NCBI GenBank assembly: GCA_013336225.1
Contig: JAAXUC010000001.1
Span: forward strand, 1 to 35,948
Direction of reading: 5' to 3'
DNA: 35,948 nt
Origin: Candidatus Moraniibacteriota bacterium
Lineage (GTDB): Bacteria; Patescibacteriota; Minisyncoccia; Moranbacterales; GWC2-37-73
The notes below the pieces were generated by a model. That model saw only the letters and a list, made by a program, of their open reading frames with translations, searched no databases and was not told the DNA's origin. Shown here piece by piece: positions 1-8,810 of the stretch; the first letter of the stretch is position 1, and the number at the start of each line of letters is the position of its first letter. Both the position numbers and the translations under genes were made by a program.

Positions 1-969
1 GCTATTGCCAAAGATGGTGGAATGTTGGAAATTCCAACATTTAATAGATCTTCGCAAGAACTTTGCAGTGATGAGCAGGGAAAGATTGCTTGCTATGTGA
101 CTAAAAATCAGATTTTGGGACTTGAAGTGCCTAGTGGAGCAAATGGCATAACTAATGTTTCTTGGAAAGTAAATGGGATTGAGATGGCATGCAATACATC
201 CATTTCAAGTCAATGCTCTGATGGTGGCAGAATCCTGTTCTTTCCAATAATTGGAAATGTTGGAGAAGCGGTGGATGTGGTGGCAACTGCTTTAAATGAT
301 AAAAAAGAATCAGTAGAGGTCAGCAGACACTTTGTGATCGGGTCAGCTCAACTGCAAATAGTTTCAGCAGATAACCCAAGCAGTTATTGCAGCATTGATT
401 GTATAAATGCACTAAATGCTTGTCCGAAATATTTGGGACACTATAATTCATTGGATGGTTCCAAAAGTCCCGATTGTTCTTTGAAAGTTTGGCAAACAAC
501 AGAAGGAAAAACCGTCACACTTAGCGCTCCTGGTCAATCAGGTTTTGATTGGTCAATCGACGGACAAATAATCGCTGAATATCAAAATCAAAATCAAATA
601 CAAATATTGATAGATAAAACAGCGGGAGAAAGTTATAATATTGGACTCACGACACATTTATTGCCTGGAGGTAGAAGTCAGCTTAATAACACAAGACTAG
701 CTCTCTATAAAAATTGGAAAGTGGCGCCAGAAGAGGCCACTGAGGAAAATCAAGCTACCGACATTCAATTGGATGTGGTGGCGTCTTCAGGACAAGCTAT
801 AGCAAAAGCAAAAACAGGAATTTTTGGTGCCAGCTTGATCACACATTTGCCTGAGCAGTTAATGTTTTTGCTGAAAATTTCCTTGACATCAGTGCTGATG
901 TTTTTGGTGACTGGACTGATATTTGCAATTATTCCCGAGACATTGTTCAAAAAAGAAGAGTTGAATTAA
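1..969 (+). CDS. C-terminally membrane-anchored surface protein, 5'-partial
   Basis: The reading frame is open from base 1 with no stop before the first ATG at 22, so the gene most likely starts upstream of the window and only its last 322 codons are seen. The visible part is a Cys-containing extracellular-type sequence with beta-rich segments reminiscent of Ig-like/PKD folds (for example SWKVNG and FDWSIDGQ). It ends in one hydrophobic helix (LLKISLTSVLMFLVTGLIF) and a short charged tail, a layout that fits an outward-facing protein anchored at its C-terminus. It lies 30 bp upstream of the pilin-hydrolase gene on the same strand and may share its transcript. I do not recognise a specific family; a role in the adjacent secretion/pilus locus is inference from position. 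Confidence 0.75.
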   Translation, partial: AIAKDGGMLEIPTFNRSSQELCSDEQGKIACYVTKNQILGLEVPSGANGITNVSWKVNGIEMACNTSISSQCSDGGRILFFPIIGNVGEAVDVVATALNDKKESVEVSRHFVIGSAQLQIVSADNPSSYCSIDCINALNACPKYLGHYNSLDGSKSPDCSLKVWQTTEGKTVTLSAPGQSGFDWSIDGQIIAEYQNQNQIQILIDKTAGESYNIGLTTHLLPGGRSQLNNTRLALYKNWKVAPEEATEENQATDIQLDVVASSGQAIAKAKTGIFGASLITHLPEQLMFLLKISLTSVLMFLVTGLIFAIIPETLFKKEELN

Positions 970-999
970 GATTTTTTTGAAAAAAGTTCAAAAAAAAGA

Positions 1000-2118
1000 T
1001 TGAAAATAAAAATGAAAAACAAAACACAAAACAGGGAATTATTTTTTATAATGCTTTTGGCATGCCTGTTTTTTGGTGGAGTATTTGTTTCAAGGGTTTT
1101 TGCATTAACACTGGAAGAGCAGTGTGTTGCAAGTGGTGGAAAATTTGGTTCAACAACCAATAGATGTACCGAATGTCCAGCTGGAAAAGTTACTGGGGCT
1201 GGACAAGGTGCTGTTTGTCAAACTCAAGCAGATTACGATGCCAGTGTATCTTCTGCTAATCCCGCAGTGGATGCACACCCTGAGATTGTAGCTGGCGCTG
1301 GAAGTATCTATGCAACATCAACAACAACCCAACCTTCCACCAAACAATTCAATTACAAACTCCTTGGATCATTCCCAGGCTTTTTTTCTGCAGGACAAAC
1401 AATGAATGACTTTCCAGCTCTAATAATCGCAATCTATAAATTTGGCATTTGGACCGTAGGTATTGCAGGACTCTTTATGTTAGTAGTGGGAGGCTTTATG
1501 TATATGGCTAGCGCAGGAAACACTTCCACTGCTGGAAATGCTCGCGGAATAATCTGGGACTCTTTGCTGGGCATCGTGGCAGCCCTGGGAGCATATCTGA
1601 TTCTGTATGTGATTAATCCAGACCTGACCAAGATTAATTTGAATTTTACGCCGGTGGAAGTGACGGAGGGCACACCAATGGGACCTGCAGGTATTTGTAA
1701 GCCAGCCACAACTGCTGAATGTAGTGTGTCTGCACTAACGCCAGTGTTTGGCGCAAAAGCAACAGAGGCTTCAAGCATTTGCAATGGAGAAAGTGAGGGA
1801 AAATCTGTCCCAAGTGGCGTAGATATTTGTGCTGATGGGAAACCAGCATCATGGGGACTTTTCCAAATAAATATTACAGTGCATAAAATTGGCGGATTTG
1901 ATTGCCCCAGTGCTTTTTCTGGAGGTGCATATACGAGTACAAATCATAATTGCAGAGTAAAGGGTGATGCCGCCTCATTAGCAACTTATCAAAACTGCAT
2001 TACAGCAGCAAAAAATGCTTCAACAAATATAGCTCTTGCAAAGAGTCTTTATGTTGGAGCTAAAAACAGTTGGGGACAATGGGGGGCAAACGAGCGCTCA
2101 AAGTGTTTTTTCCATTAG
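1000..2118 (+). CDS. Secreted T4SS-pilin-like hairpin fused to a lysozyme-like domain
   Basis: A 372-residue protein. It has a signal peptide (about residues 1-36, ending VFA), a Cys-bearing N-terminal segment (42-73), then a two-helix module at about 115-221. Helices at about 141-168 and 184-205 flank SAGNTSTAGNARG and are followed by INPDL, the pattern of the VirB2/T4SS-pilin family common in Patescibacteria. Residues about 248-372 look like a lysozyme/transglycosylase fold: GES (candidate catalytic Glu264), SWGLFQIN (284-291) and NSWGQWGAN (356-364), which match the usual ES.., G.fQIN and W..W elements. VirB1-type lytic transglycosylases open peptidoglycan for T4SS assembly; carrying one on the pilin itself is unusual. 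The hairpin is almost identical to that in the gene at 3332. The ATG at 1000 gives the best signal peptide, with no SD. Pilin-like module secure; catalytic assignment probable. Confidence 0.82.
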   Translation: MKIKMKNKTQNRELFFIMLLACLFFGGVFVSRVFALTLEEQCVASGGKFGSTTNRCTECPAGKVTGAGQGAVCQTQADYDASVSSANPAVDAHPEIVAGAGSIYATSTTTQPSTKQFNYKLLGSFPGFFSAGQTMNDFPALIIAIYKFGIWTVGIAGLFMLVVGGFMYMASAGNTSTAGNARGIIWDSLLGIVAALGAYLILYVINPDLTKINLNFTPVEVTEGTPMGPAGICKPATTAECSVSALTPVFGAKATEASSICNGESEGKSVPSGVDICADGKPASWGLFQINITVHKIGGFDCPSAFSGGAYTSTNHNCRVKGDAASLATYQNCITAAKNASTNIALAKSLYVGAKNSWGQWGANERSKCFFH

Positions 2119-2191
2119 AGAACGTGTTGTTCTTGAGATTAGGGTTTGAAATAGCTTAGTTGGGTACTCTTGAATTTTATTTTAAATAAAA

Positions 2192-3316
2192 ATGAAAAAA
2201 CTATTTATAATATCAGCAATTTTATTGGTGGTGGTGCTTATTTTTTTGGGCATCTATAATTTTGCGTTTAAAAAAGACGCTCCAACGACGCAGCAAATTA
2301 TTGCGCCTGTTGTGGATACTTCAAAAGCTTTGTCTGGAGTGAAAACTGAAAAAATAACAGCGATCAGTGACGGCGGAGTGCTGGGCGCAATTATGGATAA
2401 AAAAACTGAAGAAATTAAATATTATGAAACTTCAACCGGGCTTGTTTGGAAAATGGATGCAGAAGGCAAGGGAAAACAGCGCATTACAGATGTGAAAGTT
2501 TTGGGGCTTAAAAAAGTTTTATGGTCAATTGATGCCAGTAAAGTGCTCACTGTGACTCAAAAAGAAGGACAAAATTCTTTTTATATGTATGATTATCGCA
2601 CGCAAAAAGGAACATTGCTCAAAAATGGTTTGGATACGGCTGTTTGGGATAATTTGGGAACAAAGATTTTTTATAAATATTTTGACAATGCTTCACAAAA
2701 AAGAACCATGGATATTGCAAATCCTGATGGAAGCGAGTGGCAAAAAATTGCTGACATTACAGCGAGAAACATTGTAATTGCTCCGGTGCCACTGACCTCC
2801 CTGGTTTCTTATTGGAACGCTCCAAATGCCTCAGAGGAAACTCAATTGCAAATAGTTGGTGCAACTGGAGGAGATGCTAAAACTATTTTGAGTGGAAAAT
2901 ACGGTGCAGATTATTTGTGGTCTCCAGATGGCAACAAGGCGCTGGTAAGTTCGCTTTCAAGTAACAAGAACATGACACTTGGAATTGTTAGTATGGATGG
3001 CACATATCAAGATTTAAACATTCCAACTTTCGTTTCAAAATGTGCTTGGTCGCAAGATGGAAAAACGGTATATTATGCTCTGGCTGGTGGAATTCCAACT
3101 GGCGCAAACATGCCAAACGATTATCAAGAAAATAAATTCAATACAGAGGACACTTTTTGGAAAATGGATATTGCCACCGGCAAAAAAGATCGCATCATTG
3201 AAACTTCAGAAATCAATGGAAAATACGACTCCAGTGAGCTGTTTCTTTCTGTCACAGAAGACGCACTTTATTTTGTGAATAAAATTGATAAGAAATTATA
3301 TAGACTAGAGTTTTAG
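2192..3316 (+). CDS. Membrane-anchored beta-propeller (TolB/WD40-like) protein
   Basis: 374 residues. One N-terminal membrane helix (about residues 4-24, no lipobox) is followed by a linker and a long domain with PD40/TolB-like repeats, for example YLWSPDGNKALVSS and CAWSQDGKTVYYA, plus weaker copies (VLWSIDASKVLTVT, AVWDNLGTKIFY). This predicts a beta-propeller outside the membrane that could serve as a binding scaffold. It lies between the two pilin-hydrolase fusion genes on the same strand, 73 bp after the first and 15 bp before the second, so cotranscription is likely. No enzymatic motif is visible; a structural or assembly role in the envelope apparatus is inference. The ATG at 2192 has no SD. 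Confidence 0.75.
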   Translation: MKKLFIISAILLVVVLIFLGIYNFAFKKDAPTTQQIIAPVVDTSKALSGVKTEKITAISDGGVLGAIMDKKTEEIKYYETSTGLVWKMDAEGKGKQRITDVKVLGLKKVLWSIDASKVLTVTQKEGQNSFYMYDYRTQKGTLLKNGLDTAVWDNLGTKIFYKYFDNASQKRTMDIANPDGSEWQKIADITARNIVIAPVPLTSLVSYWNAPNASEETQLQIVGATGGDAKTILSGKYGADYLWSPDGNKALVSSLSSNKNMTLGIVSMDGTYQDLNIPTFVSKCAWSQDGKTVYYALAGGIPTGANMPNDYQENKFNTEDTFWKMDIATGKKDRIIETSEINGKYDSSELFLSVTEDALYFVNKIDKKLYRLEF

Positions 3317-3331
3317 TTCTTAGACTAGCAA

Positions 3332-4546
3332 ATGAAGATGAAAGGAAATTATATAAAAATAAGAATTCTATGTCAGCTGCTGATATTTGTTGCTGGATTT
3401 TTTGTGGTTGATTCTTCAACTGTTGCAAAGGCGGATAATGCTCTGGCAGTTTCATGTATTTGTAAAAAGTCAGTTGATTCTTTGGAGCATACCGCGACAA
3501 AATTTTTTGCTTCTGAGGCAAATTGTGATCAAAATTGTGCAGACACATATGGCGCAAATGCTGTGTATGCTCTTGGTCTTGGTGGTGGAACATATAAACC
3601 AGTTACGAAAACAGCTGGTGGTTCGGCAACCATTGTGCGTTCATGCACCTGTTCAAGTGGAGCAATATATGAGAATGCGATTACGGGACCTTTTATTGTG
3701 ACAGATGAAGGTGGTTGCATCACTCAATGTAGAAGCTCAAGCTCAAAAATATATCAATATGATGTTGATCCAACCTGGAAAGACGTTCCTATTGAGGGTC
3801 AAGTTCAACCCTCCACCAAACAATTCAACTATAGACTCCTGGGTTCTTTCCCTGGGTTCTTTCAAGCAGACCAAATCATGAATGATTTCCCAGGCCTAAT
3901 AATTGCAATCTATAAATTTGGAATCTGGACCGTAGGTATTGCAGGACTCTTCATGCTAGTGGTAGGTGGCTTTATGTATATGGCTAGCGCAGGAAATACA
4001 TCCACTGCAGGAAATGCCCGAGGAATAATCTGGGATTCCTTGTTGGGCATTGTGGCAGCCCTGGGAGCATATCTGATTCTCTATGTGATCAATCCTGATC
4101 TGACTAAGATCAATTTAAGCTTTACGGCTGTGGAAATCAAATATGATCAAATCGATGCCAGCAACCCAAACAGTTCCAGGGCTTGTCAGGATTGTGTCTC
4201 TGTTGTGGATATCTGCAAAGAAAATCCTTGTTCGCTAAATAAGGTGTTGGCTGGGAAATTGCGAACAGCATTAGTTGGAAAAAATGCAAGAATAACAGAA
4301 GGCTGGCCAGCAACAGTCAATCATTCAAGCTCGTGTCATGGCAATGGAACATGCGCTGATGTTAATTTGACTGAAAATAAGGGCAATGTGCAAGAAGTTA
4401 AAAAGCTTTATGATGCAATGAAAGCAGCTGGCTTAAAACCAATATATGAAGACACGGCTTTGAATTGTGTTAAATATACAGCTGTGGATGTTTATTGTCA
4501 TCCATATGCAACAATGACGTACCCATCTTTTCATGTAAGCATGTAA
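3332..4546 (+). CDS. Secreted T4SS-pilin-like hairpin fused to an M15-peptidase-like domain
   Basis: 404 residues. Signal peptide about 1-34 (ends AKA). Two Cys repeats follow (about 41-73 and 104-134), each with C-x-C near the start and C-x3-C at the end. Then comes the two-helix T4SS-pilin-like module (about 160-268), nearly identical to that of the gene at 1000. Residues about 300-404 contain H336-x2-G-x3-D343 and end near H401 (SFHVSM). This resembles the zinc-binding SxHxxGxAxD ... H pattern of M15/VanY D-Ala-D-Ala peptidases, although an expected Arg-rich SGYR element is only weakly matched (TEGWP). The family call is therefore tentative; the paired H/D/H arrangement is seen. The stop codon abuts the stop of the convergent gene at 4547 with no base between. 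No SD at the ATG; 3338 is an alternative start. Confidence 0.78.
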   Translation: MKMKGNYIKIRILCQLLIFVAGFFVVDSSTVAKADNALAVSCICKKSVDSLEHTATKFFASEANCDQNCADTYGANAVYALGLGGGTYKPVTKTAGGSATIVRSCTCSSGAIYENAITGPFIVTDEGGCITQCRSSSSKIYQYDVDPTWKDVPIEGQVQPSTKQFNYRLLGSFPGFFQADQIMNDFPGLIIAIYKFGIWTVGIAGLFMLVVGGFMYMASAGNTSTAGNARGIIWDSLLGIVAALGAYLILYVINPDLTKINLSFTAVEIKYDQIDASNPNSSRACQDCVSVVDICKENPCSLNKVLAGKLRTALVGKNARITEGWPATVNHSSSCHGNGTCADVNLTENKGNVQEVKKLYDAMKAAGLKPIYEDTALNCVKYTAVDVYCHPYATMTYPSFHVSM

Positions 4547-5770
4547 TTACTTTTGTTCATTTGAAAATTCTTTTATAGACAGCATGATGAAAAGGCAAAT
4601 CCAAAACAAAAAAGCGAGATCATTTTTCCAGTAAGTTGTGTCGATAAGTCCATGTAAAATAGTGTAAAGGAAAAAACCAAGAAGCGGTGCAGCTAGAACT
4701 GCGCTTTTTTTGTTGCTCAATAATTGCCAAAGTGTTTTGAAGATAAAAAATAGAAGCATCAAAAAACCAACAAACCCAAGCAAGCCTGCCTGCAACCAAA
4801 AAGCCAAGAAAATGTTGTGTGGCTGTGGAACTGCCCATTCTAGATAGGGTGGAAAATATTTCTGAACTGCCAAATAAGAATTTTGAAAATTTCCAGGTCC
4901 GATGCCAAAAATGGGATTTTCCTTGATCAGCAGTGCTGATGAATTCCAGATCATCATGCGCGAAGCAAAAGATGAGCGCGAAGAAAATTGTGAGAAGGAT
5001 GTGAACTTTTGAGTGTTTACTTGAGAAAAAAACAAAAGAAACCCGCAAAAAAGTAGCAATAAAATACCTAGTAAAATATTTTTTCTAAAGGGCTTCAGCA
5101 TCCATAATACTATTGCTAGCGCAACAATAATCGATAGCCATGCCCCATAGGAAAAAGTGTAAAAAATTGGAATCAGAATCACTACTGGTGGCGCGCTGTG
5201 CAGAAAAAAAGTTTTCGAAAAGTTTTTCTGCAAAAAAGATTTGATTGAAAAATAAAAGCCAAAAAATAGCCCAGAAGAAAGATACATCGCCAGATAGTTT
5301 GGTGATAAATAAAAAGCAGTCAATCTATTGTCATAAGTAACTATTCCAAAAAGCTTATAAATAATGGCGATAATGCCAACAGCTGCCGCAGAAAGATAGA
5401 GGCTTAAATATATTTTTTCAACATCCTTTTCTGAATTCATTGTCAGATAGAGTGCAAAGGAAAAAATAACCGGCAAGACAAACCAGCTTTTAAAAATTCC
5501 AAGACCAACAAGGTGATTGTCGTTAAGTAAGATAGACAACAATAAGCCAAATATAATCAAAACACTGCCTAATAAAAATATTTTTGGAAGTTTTAAGAAT
5601 TGTGATTTGAAAGCGGTTCTTTTTTGCAGAAAAGTTGTAATAATCGCCAGGAGGGCTAATAATTCAAGAAGATTGGTAGAAAAATTCAAAAGATTAACTT
5701 TAATAAGATAAAGAGGGGCGCAAAAAATCGTTAGTAGTAAAAGATTTTGTAGGTTAAACAGTTTTTTCAT
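4547..5770 (-). CDS. O-antigen ligase/polymerase-like membrane protein (Wzy_C)
   Basis: 407 residues with about ten to twelve hydrophobic helices. A Wzy_C/WaaL-type segment in the last third (NPIFGIGPGNFQNSY, followed by PHNIFLAFWLQAGLLGF) has the extracytoplasmic loop with the conserved His. Family members link or polymerise lipid-carrier-borne glycans outside the membrane. The gene overlaps the 3' end of the next polysaccharide gene by 17 bp, as in a tightly packed operon transcribed right to left. Ligase and polymerase cannot be told apart from sequence alone. No SD is seen at the ATG. Confidence 0.85.
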   Translation of the reverse strand: MKKLFNLQNLLLLTIFCAPLYLIKVNLLNFSTNLLELLALLAIITTFLQKRTAFKSQFLKLPKIFLLGSVLIIFGLLLSILLNDNHLVGLGIFKSWFVLPVIFSFALYLTMNSEKDVEKIYLSLYLSAAAVGIIAIIYKLFGIVTYDNRLTAFYLSPNYLAMYLSSGLFFGFYFSIKSFLQKNFSKTFFLHSAPPVVILIPIFYTFSYGAWLSIIVALAIVLWMLKPFRKNILLGILLLLFCGFLLFFSQVNTQKFTSFSQFSSRSSFASRMMIWNSSALLIKENPIFGIGPGNFQNSYLAVQKYFPPYLEWAVPQPHNIFLAFWLQAGLLGFVGFLMLLFFIFKTLWQLLSNKKSAVLAAPLLGFFLYTILHGLIDTTYWKNDLAFLFWICLFIMLSIKEFSNEQK

Positions 5771-7061
5771 TATTTTGAACTGAAAAACTTAGTGCTAGGA
5801 TAATCAGAAAAATTGTGAGAATATGGACTGAATATAGGGGTGTTTCAACCATAGAATGAATGCTAAAAATGGTGAGGCTTGCGACCCCAGCAATAAAGAA
5901 AGGATTAATTTTTGCTGCTTTCCAGAAAAGAGTTAAGCTAAAAGTTAAAAGAGTAATAAAGATGATAAGAGCAGGAGTGCCAAGTTCCGCAGCTATGTCT
6001 AAATATAAATTGTGAGCATAAATAGGTTCACGATAGTCGGCGTCTGGATTTACCGCCAAGGAATACATGCCGATGCCAACACCAAAAGGATTTTGTGTGA
6101 TAATGAACAATGCCTGTTGCCAATTGGAAAGTCTTCCTTGATTGGAACCTTCTTTGACATCAAAAGAAGATGTGAGTCTGCCGGTGACTGGACTGCTCGG
6201 AGTGATGATGAATAAAAAAGCAGTAACAACAATAGCTCCTAATATTTTTTTAAGTTCACTTTTGGAAACTAATGGCAGAATTACCAAAGCTCCTGCAATA
6301 AGTGCCAAATAACCACCGCGCGTAAAGGTGCATATATCTGCAACAAACAGCAAGACACTAGAGATTAGAAACCAATGTGAATATTTTTTTGAGGTGGTCC
6401 AAAGTATGATTGACCATGGCAACAGCATCCCAAAATAATAGGAAAGCATGTGAGGATCAGGAAAAATAGCTGTAGCCCTCATATAGGTTATGCCGCCAAC
6501 ATTCACCAGCCAACTTGGATAAGCCAAGACAGATTGAGCAAATGAATTGCCAAGAAAAAAAGGTGCAAAGCTGTGGGCCAGGAAATTGTAGACAGGATTG
6601 ATGCCAAAAACAAATTGAGCAAGAAATTGCAGGATGGCAACAATTGCAAGAGCAGTGGCTCCACTTACGAGCGCCATAATTGCGCTACGCTGCCTGCTTT
6701 GATTGTTTAATAGGGATGAGGCAATGAAATAAATTGGAAAAATTGAAAACAGGAATAATAATTTTCGCAGTGACCAAAAAAGATTATGCGAGAAAAATAA
6801 GGACAGTGTAGCCAAGAATAGAAAAACAATAAGCAGCCAATAGTCTTTATTGACTGTGGGACATCTTTTATTTTTAAATAAGCTGAATATTAAAATAAGA
6901 AAGAATGCTGGAATTAGTACTCTGATCATTGCTAAATCAAAACCAGGGGCAGGGTTGAGTGCAAATTGAAAAGGCAGCAACGCGCAAAAAACAACCAAGG
7001 CATGAAATAGCCCATTGCCGTCAGTGATTATTTTTAATTTTGATAGTTTAACTGAAAACAT
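5754..7061 (-). CDS. O-antigen ligase/polymerase-like membrane protein, second copy
   Basis: A second multi-helix Wzy_C-type protein (435 residues from the ATG at 7061). The signature is NPFGVGIGMYSLA followed by YAHNLYLDIAAELGTPAL, equivalent to the GIGPGNF...HN pattern of the neighbour. The frame is open to a TTG at 7115, but that start would overlap the upstream glycosyltransferase by 40 bp. The ATG at 7061 lies 14 bp after that gene's stop and is preferred. Two adjacent members of this family may split polymerase and ligase duties, or act on different glycans; which does which is not decidable here. Confidence 0.82.
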   Translation of the reverse strand: MFSVKLSKLKIITDGNGLFHALVVFCALLPFQFALNPAPGFDLAMIRVLIPAFFLILIFSLFKNKRCPTVNKDYWLLIVFLFLATLSLFFSHNLFWSLRKLLFLFSIFPIYFIASSLLNNQSRQRSAIMALVSGATALAIVAILQFLAQFVFGINPVYNFLAHSFAPFFLGNSFAQSVLAYPSWLVNVGGITYMRATAIFPDPHMLSYYFGMLLPWSIILWTTSKKYSHWFLISSVLLFVADICTFTRGGYLALIAGALVILPLVSKSELKKILGAIVVTAFLFIITPSSPVTGRLTSSFDVKEGSNQGRLSNWQQALFIITQNPFGVGIGMYSLAVNPDADYREPIYAHNLYLDIAAELGTPALIIFITLLTFSLTLFWKAAKINPFFIAGVASLTIFSIHSMVETPLYSVHILTIFLIILALSFSVQNNEKTV

Positions 7062-7075
7062 GAATACTATGCTTT

Positions 7076-7849
7076 TTAAAAAATCATCGAAAGGCTGCGT
7101 AATAATTTCAGGCAAAATAATTGAAATTGTCCAAAATGTTTTTTGAAATAATAATCCTGAGAAGCGTAGTATTGTTTTTTTTGTTCAGCTGTTGTTGAAG
7201 CGCTTTGCCCTCCAATGTGCAGCACTTGAACAGTTGGCAGGATGACCATTGTTAAAGATTTTTCTTTAACTCTCTTGCAAAGATCAACATCCTCAAAGTA
7301 CATGAAAAAGTTTTCATCAAAGCCTTGAATGTTTTCAAATAAGGATTTTTTTATTGTTAGCGCTGCGCCACTAACCCAGTCTGGCGTCAAATCTGAACCC
7401 TTGCTCCAAAAAATTTTACTATGAATATATCCAAGATTGTTGGCTAAAATTTCCCACAAGCTTATCTTGAAACCAGCATTCCAGGGTTGTATTTTTGTTG
7501 GAGATATTAAGAGTTGCGGAGCAACGATGCCAACCGAGGAATCATTAAAAGCGTTTTTCAGGTCAACAAGATTGCCAAGCAAAATTTCAGTATCAGGATT
7601 CAGAAAAAAAAGAATCTCACCCTTGGCCAGATTGGCAGCCTTATTGCAAGCCTTGGCAAACCCCTCATTTTGTTGGTTATGGATGATATGCAAATCATTA
7701 GCTGGACAAAGGCTGAGTAAATCACTTTCATCGTTGTTGATGACAATAATTTCATATGCAAGACCAGTCAGATGCTTTCGCAATGAATCAAGACAGCGCA
7801 CTAGATAATGTTCACTCTTGTAATTAAGAATGATGATAGAAATGTCCAT
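7076..7849 (-). CDS. Glycosyltransferase family 2 (rhamnosyltransferase-like)
   Basis: 257 residues. A GT-A fold family 2 enzyme: the N-terminus SIIILNYKSEHYLVRCLDSL, nucleotide-sugar region INNDESD, DxD-type element NPDTE, and acceptor/catalytic region WVSGAALTIKK...GFDENFFMYFEDVDLCKR, typical of the WbbL/rhamnosyltransferase-like branch. It would act at the cytoplasmic face, adding one sugar to a lipid-linked glycan. It sits in the minus-strand polysaccharide operon between the second GT2 and the ligase-like genes. The sugar specificity cannot be read from sequence. ATG start at 7849, no SD. Confidence 0.9.
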   Translation of the reverse strand: MDISIIILNYKSEHYLVRCLDSLRKHLTGLAYEIIVINNDESDLLSLCPANDLHIIHNQQNEGFAKACNKAANLAKGEILFFLNPDTEILLGNLVDLKNAFNDSSVGIVAPQLLISPTKIQPWNAGFKISLWEILANNLGYIHSKIFWSKGSDLTPDWVSGAALTIKKSLFENIQGFDENFFMYFEDVDLCKRVKEKSLTMVILPTVQVLHIGGQSASTTAEQKKQYYASQDYYFKKHFGQFQLFCLKLLRSLSMIF

Positions 7850-7867
7850 ATACTTTCGCGGTGGTGA

Positions 7868-8734
7868 TTAATTGGGCAGCTTTTTAAAATCACGATAAGC
7901 CCTTTGTACTTCGAGTGCAGTAAGGTCGTTTGTGAAATGAATTTTATAAAAATTCTTTATTTTTCTAAGATTGATATACAGAAATAGCCACACTCTCTGC
8001 TTGGAAGACGTATGTATTTTGAAAAAGATAAGTCCTGATAGCACAAGCCAATAAATTTTTGAATTATTGCCAGTGCTTTGCTCAAGATGTTGAATGTGCG
8101 CAATGGGTGCAATCATGAGACTGAAGCCAGCCTTGGATGCGCGCAAGGAAAAATCAGTGTCTTCATAATACAGAAAAAAACGTTCGTCAAAGAGTCCGAT
8201 TTTTTTGAAAACTTCTTTTTTGATCAGCATGGCACAGCCGCTCAGATATTGGGAAGAATATGAGTTGCCAGAAGTTTTTTCTGTCAAATGCAAAGTCTTC
8301 ATTTTATGCCATAAGATTTTTCCACCTGAAAACCAAACAGAGGCATTGTTTTTATTCATAATAAGCGGACTGATGATGCCCGCATCAGAATTTGAGATGG
8401 CAACTTTTACCAAGGAAGATAGGGTGGCCTTTTCAACGATGGTGTCATTGTTTAGTACAAAAACGAAATCAGCAAATTTTTCCAAGGCAAATCTGATGCC
8501 CACATTGTTGCCTTTTGAGAAGCCAATATTTTCGGAGTTTTTGATGAAGTGACAGCGAGAGAATTTATCCTTAGCTTGTTCAAAAGAGCCATCCCTGGAA
8601 TCATTATCCACAATCACAATTTCAAAATTTGGATAATCTGATTGAAAAACGGAGGTAAGACACGCGGGCAAAGTGAGTGCGCCATTGAAATTTAAGATAA
8701 CCACAAAAACTTTTGGAAAATTAGAGTCCGTCAT
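7868..8734 (-). CDS. Glycosyltransferase family 2
   Basis: 288 residues. GT2 features: VVILNFNGALTLPACLTSV at the N-terminus, VDNDSRDGS, the DxD-like NNDTI, and YLSGCAMLIKKEVFKKIGLF followed by FFLYYEDTDFSLRA. The C-terminal about 60 residues are hydrophobic then basic and may lie on the membrane. It is a paralogue of the neighbouring GT2 (18 bp away) and presumably adds a neighbouring sugar in the same repeat unit. ATG at 8734; nothing resembling an SD precedes it. Confidence 0.9.
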   Translation of the reverse strand: MTDSNFPKVFVVILNFNGALTLPACLTSVFQSDYPNFEIVIVDNDSRDGSFEQAKDKFSRCHFIKNSENIGFSKGNNVGIRFALEKFADFVFVLNNDTIVEKATLSSLVKVAISNSDAGIISPLIMNKNNASVWFSGGKILWHKMKTLHLTEKTSGNSYSSQYLSGCAMLIKKEVFKKIGLFDERFFLYYEDTDFSLRASKAGFSLMIAPIAHIQHLEQSTGNNSKIYWLVLSGLIFFKIHTSSKQRVWLFLYINLRKIKNFYKIHFTNDLTALEVQRAYRDFKKLPN

Positions 8735-8810
8735 AAGATACGAGTAGATATGTTAAGAAAATAAATAAATCAAAATAGCCAACATGAGAATGATATATAA
8801 CCCATACTCC

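Noticed and set aside
7062-7115. TTG-started extension of the second ligase-like gene
   Set aside because: It would overlap the upstream glycosyltransferase by 40 bp. An ATG at 7061 directly follows that gene's stop.
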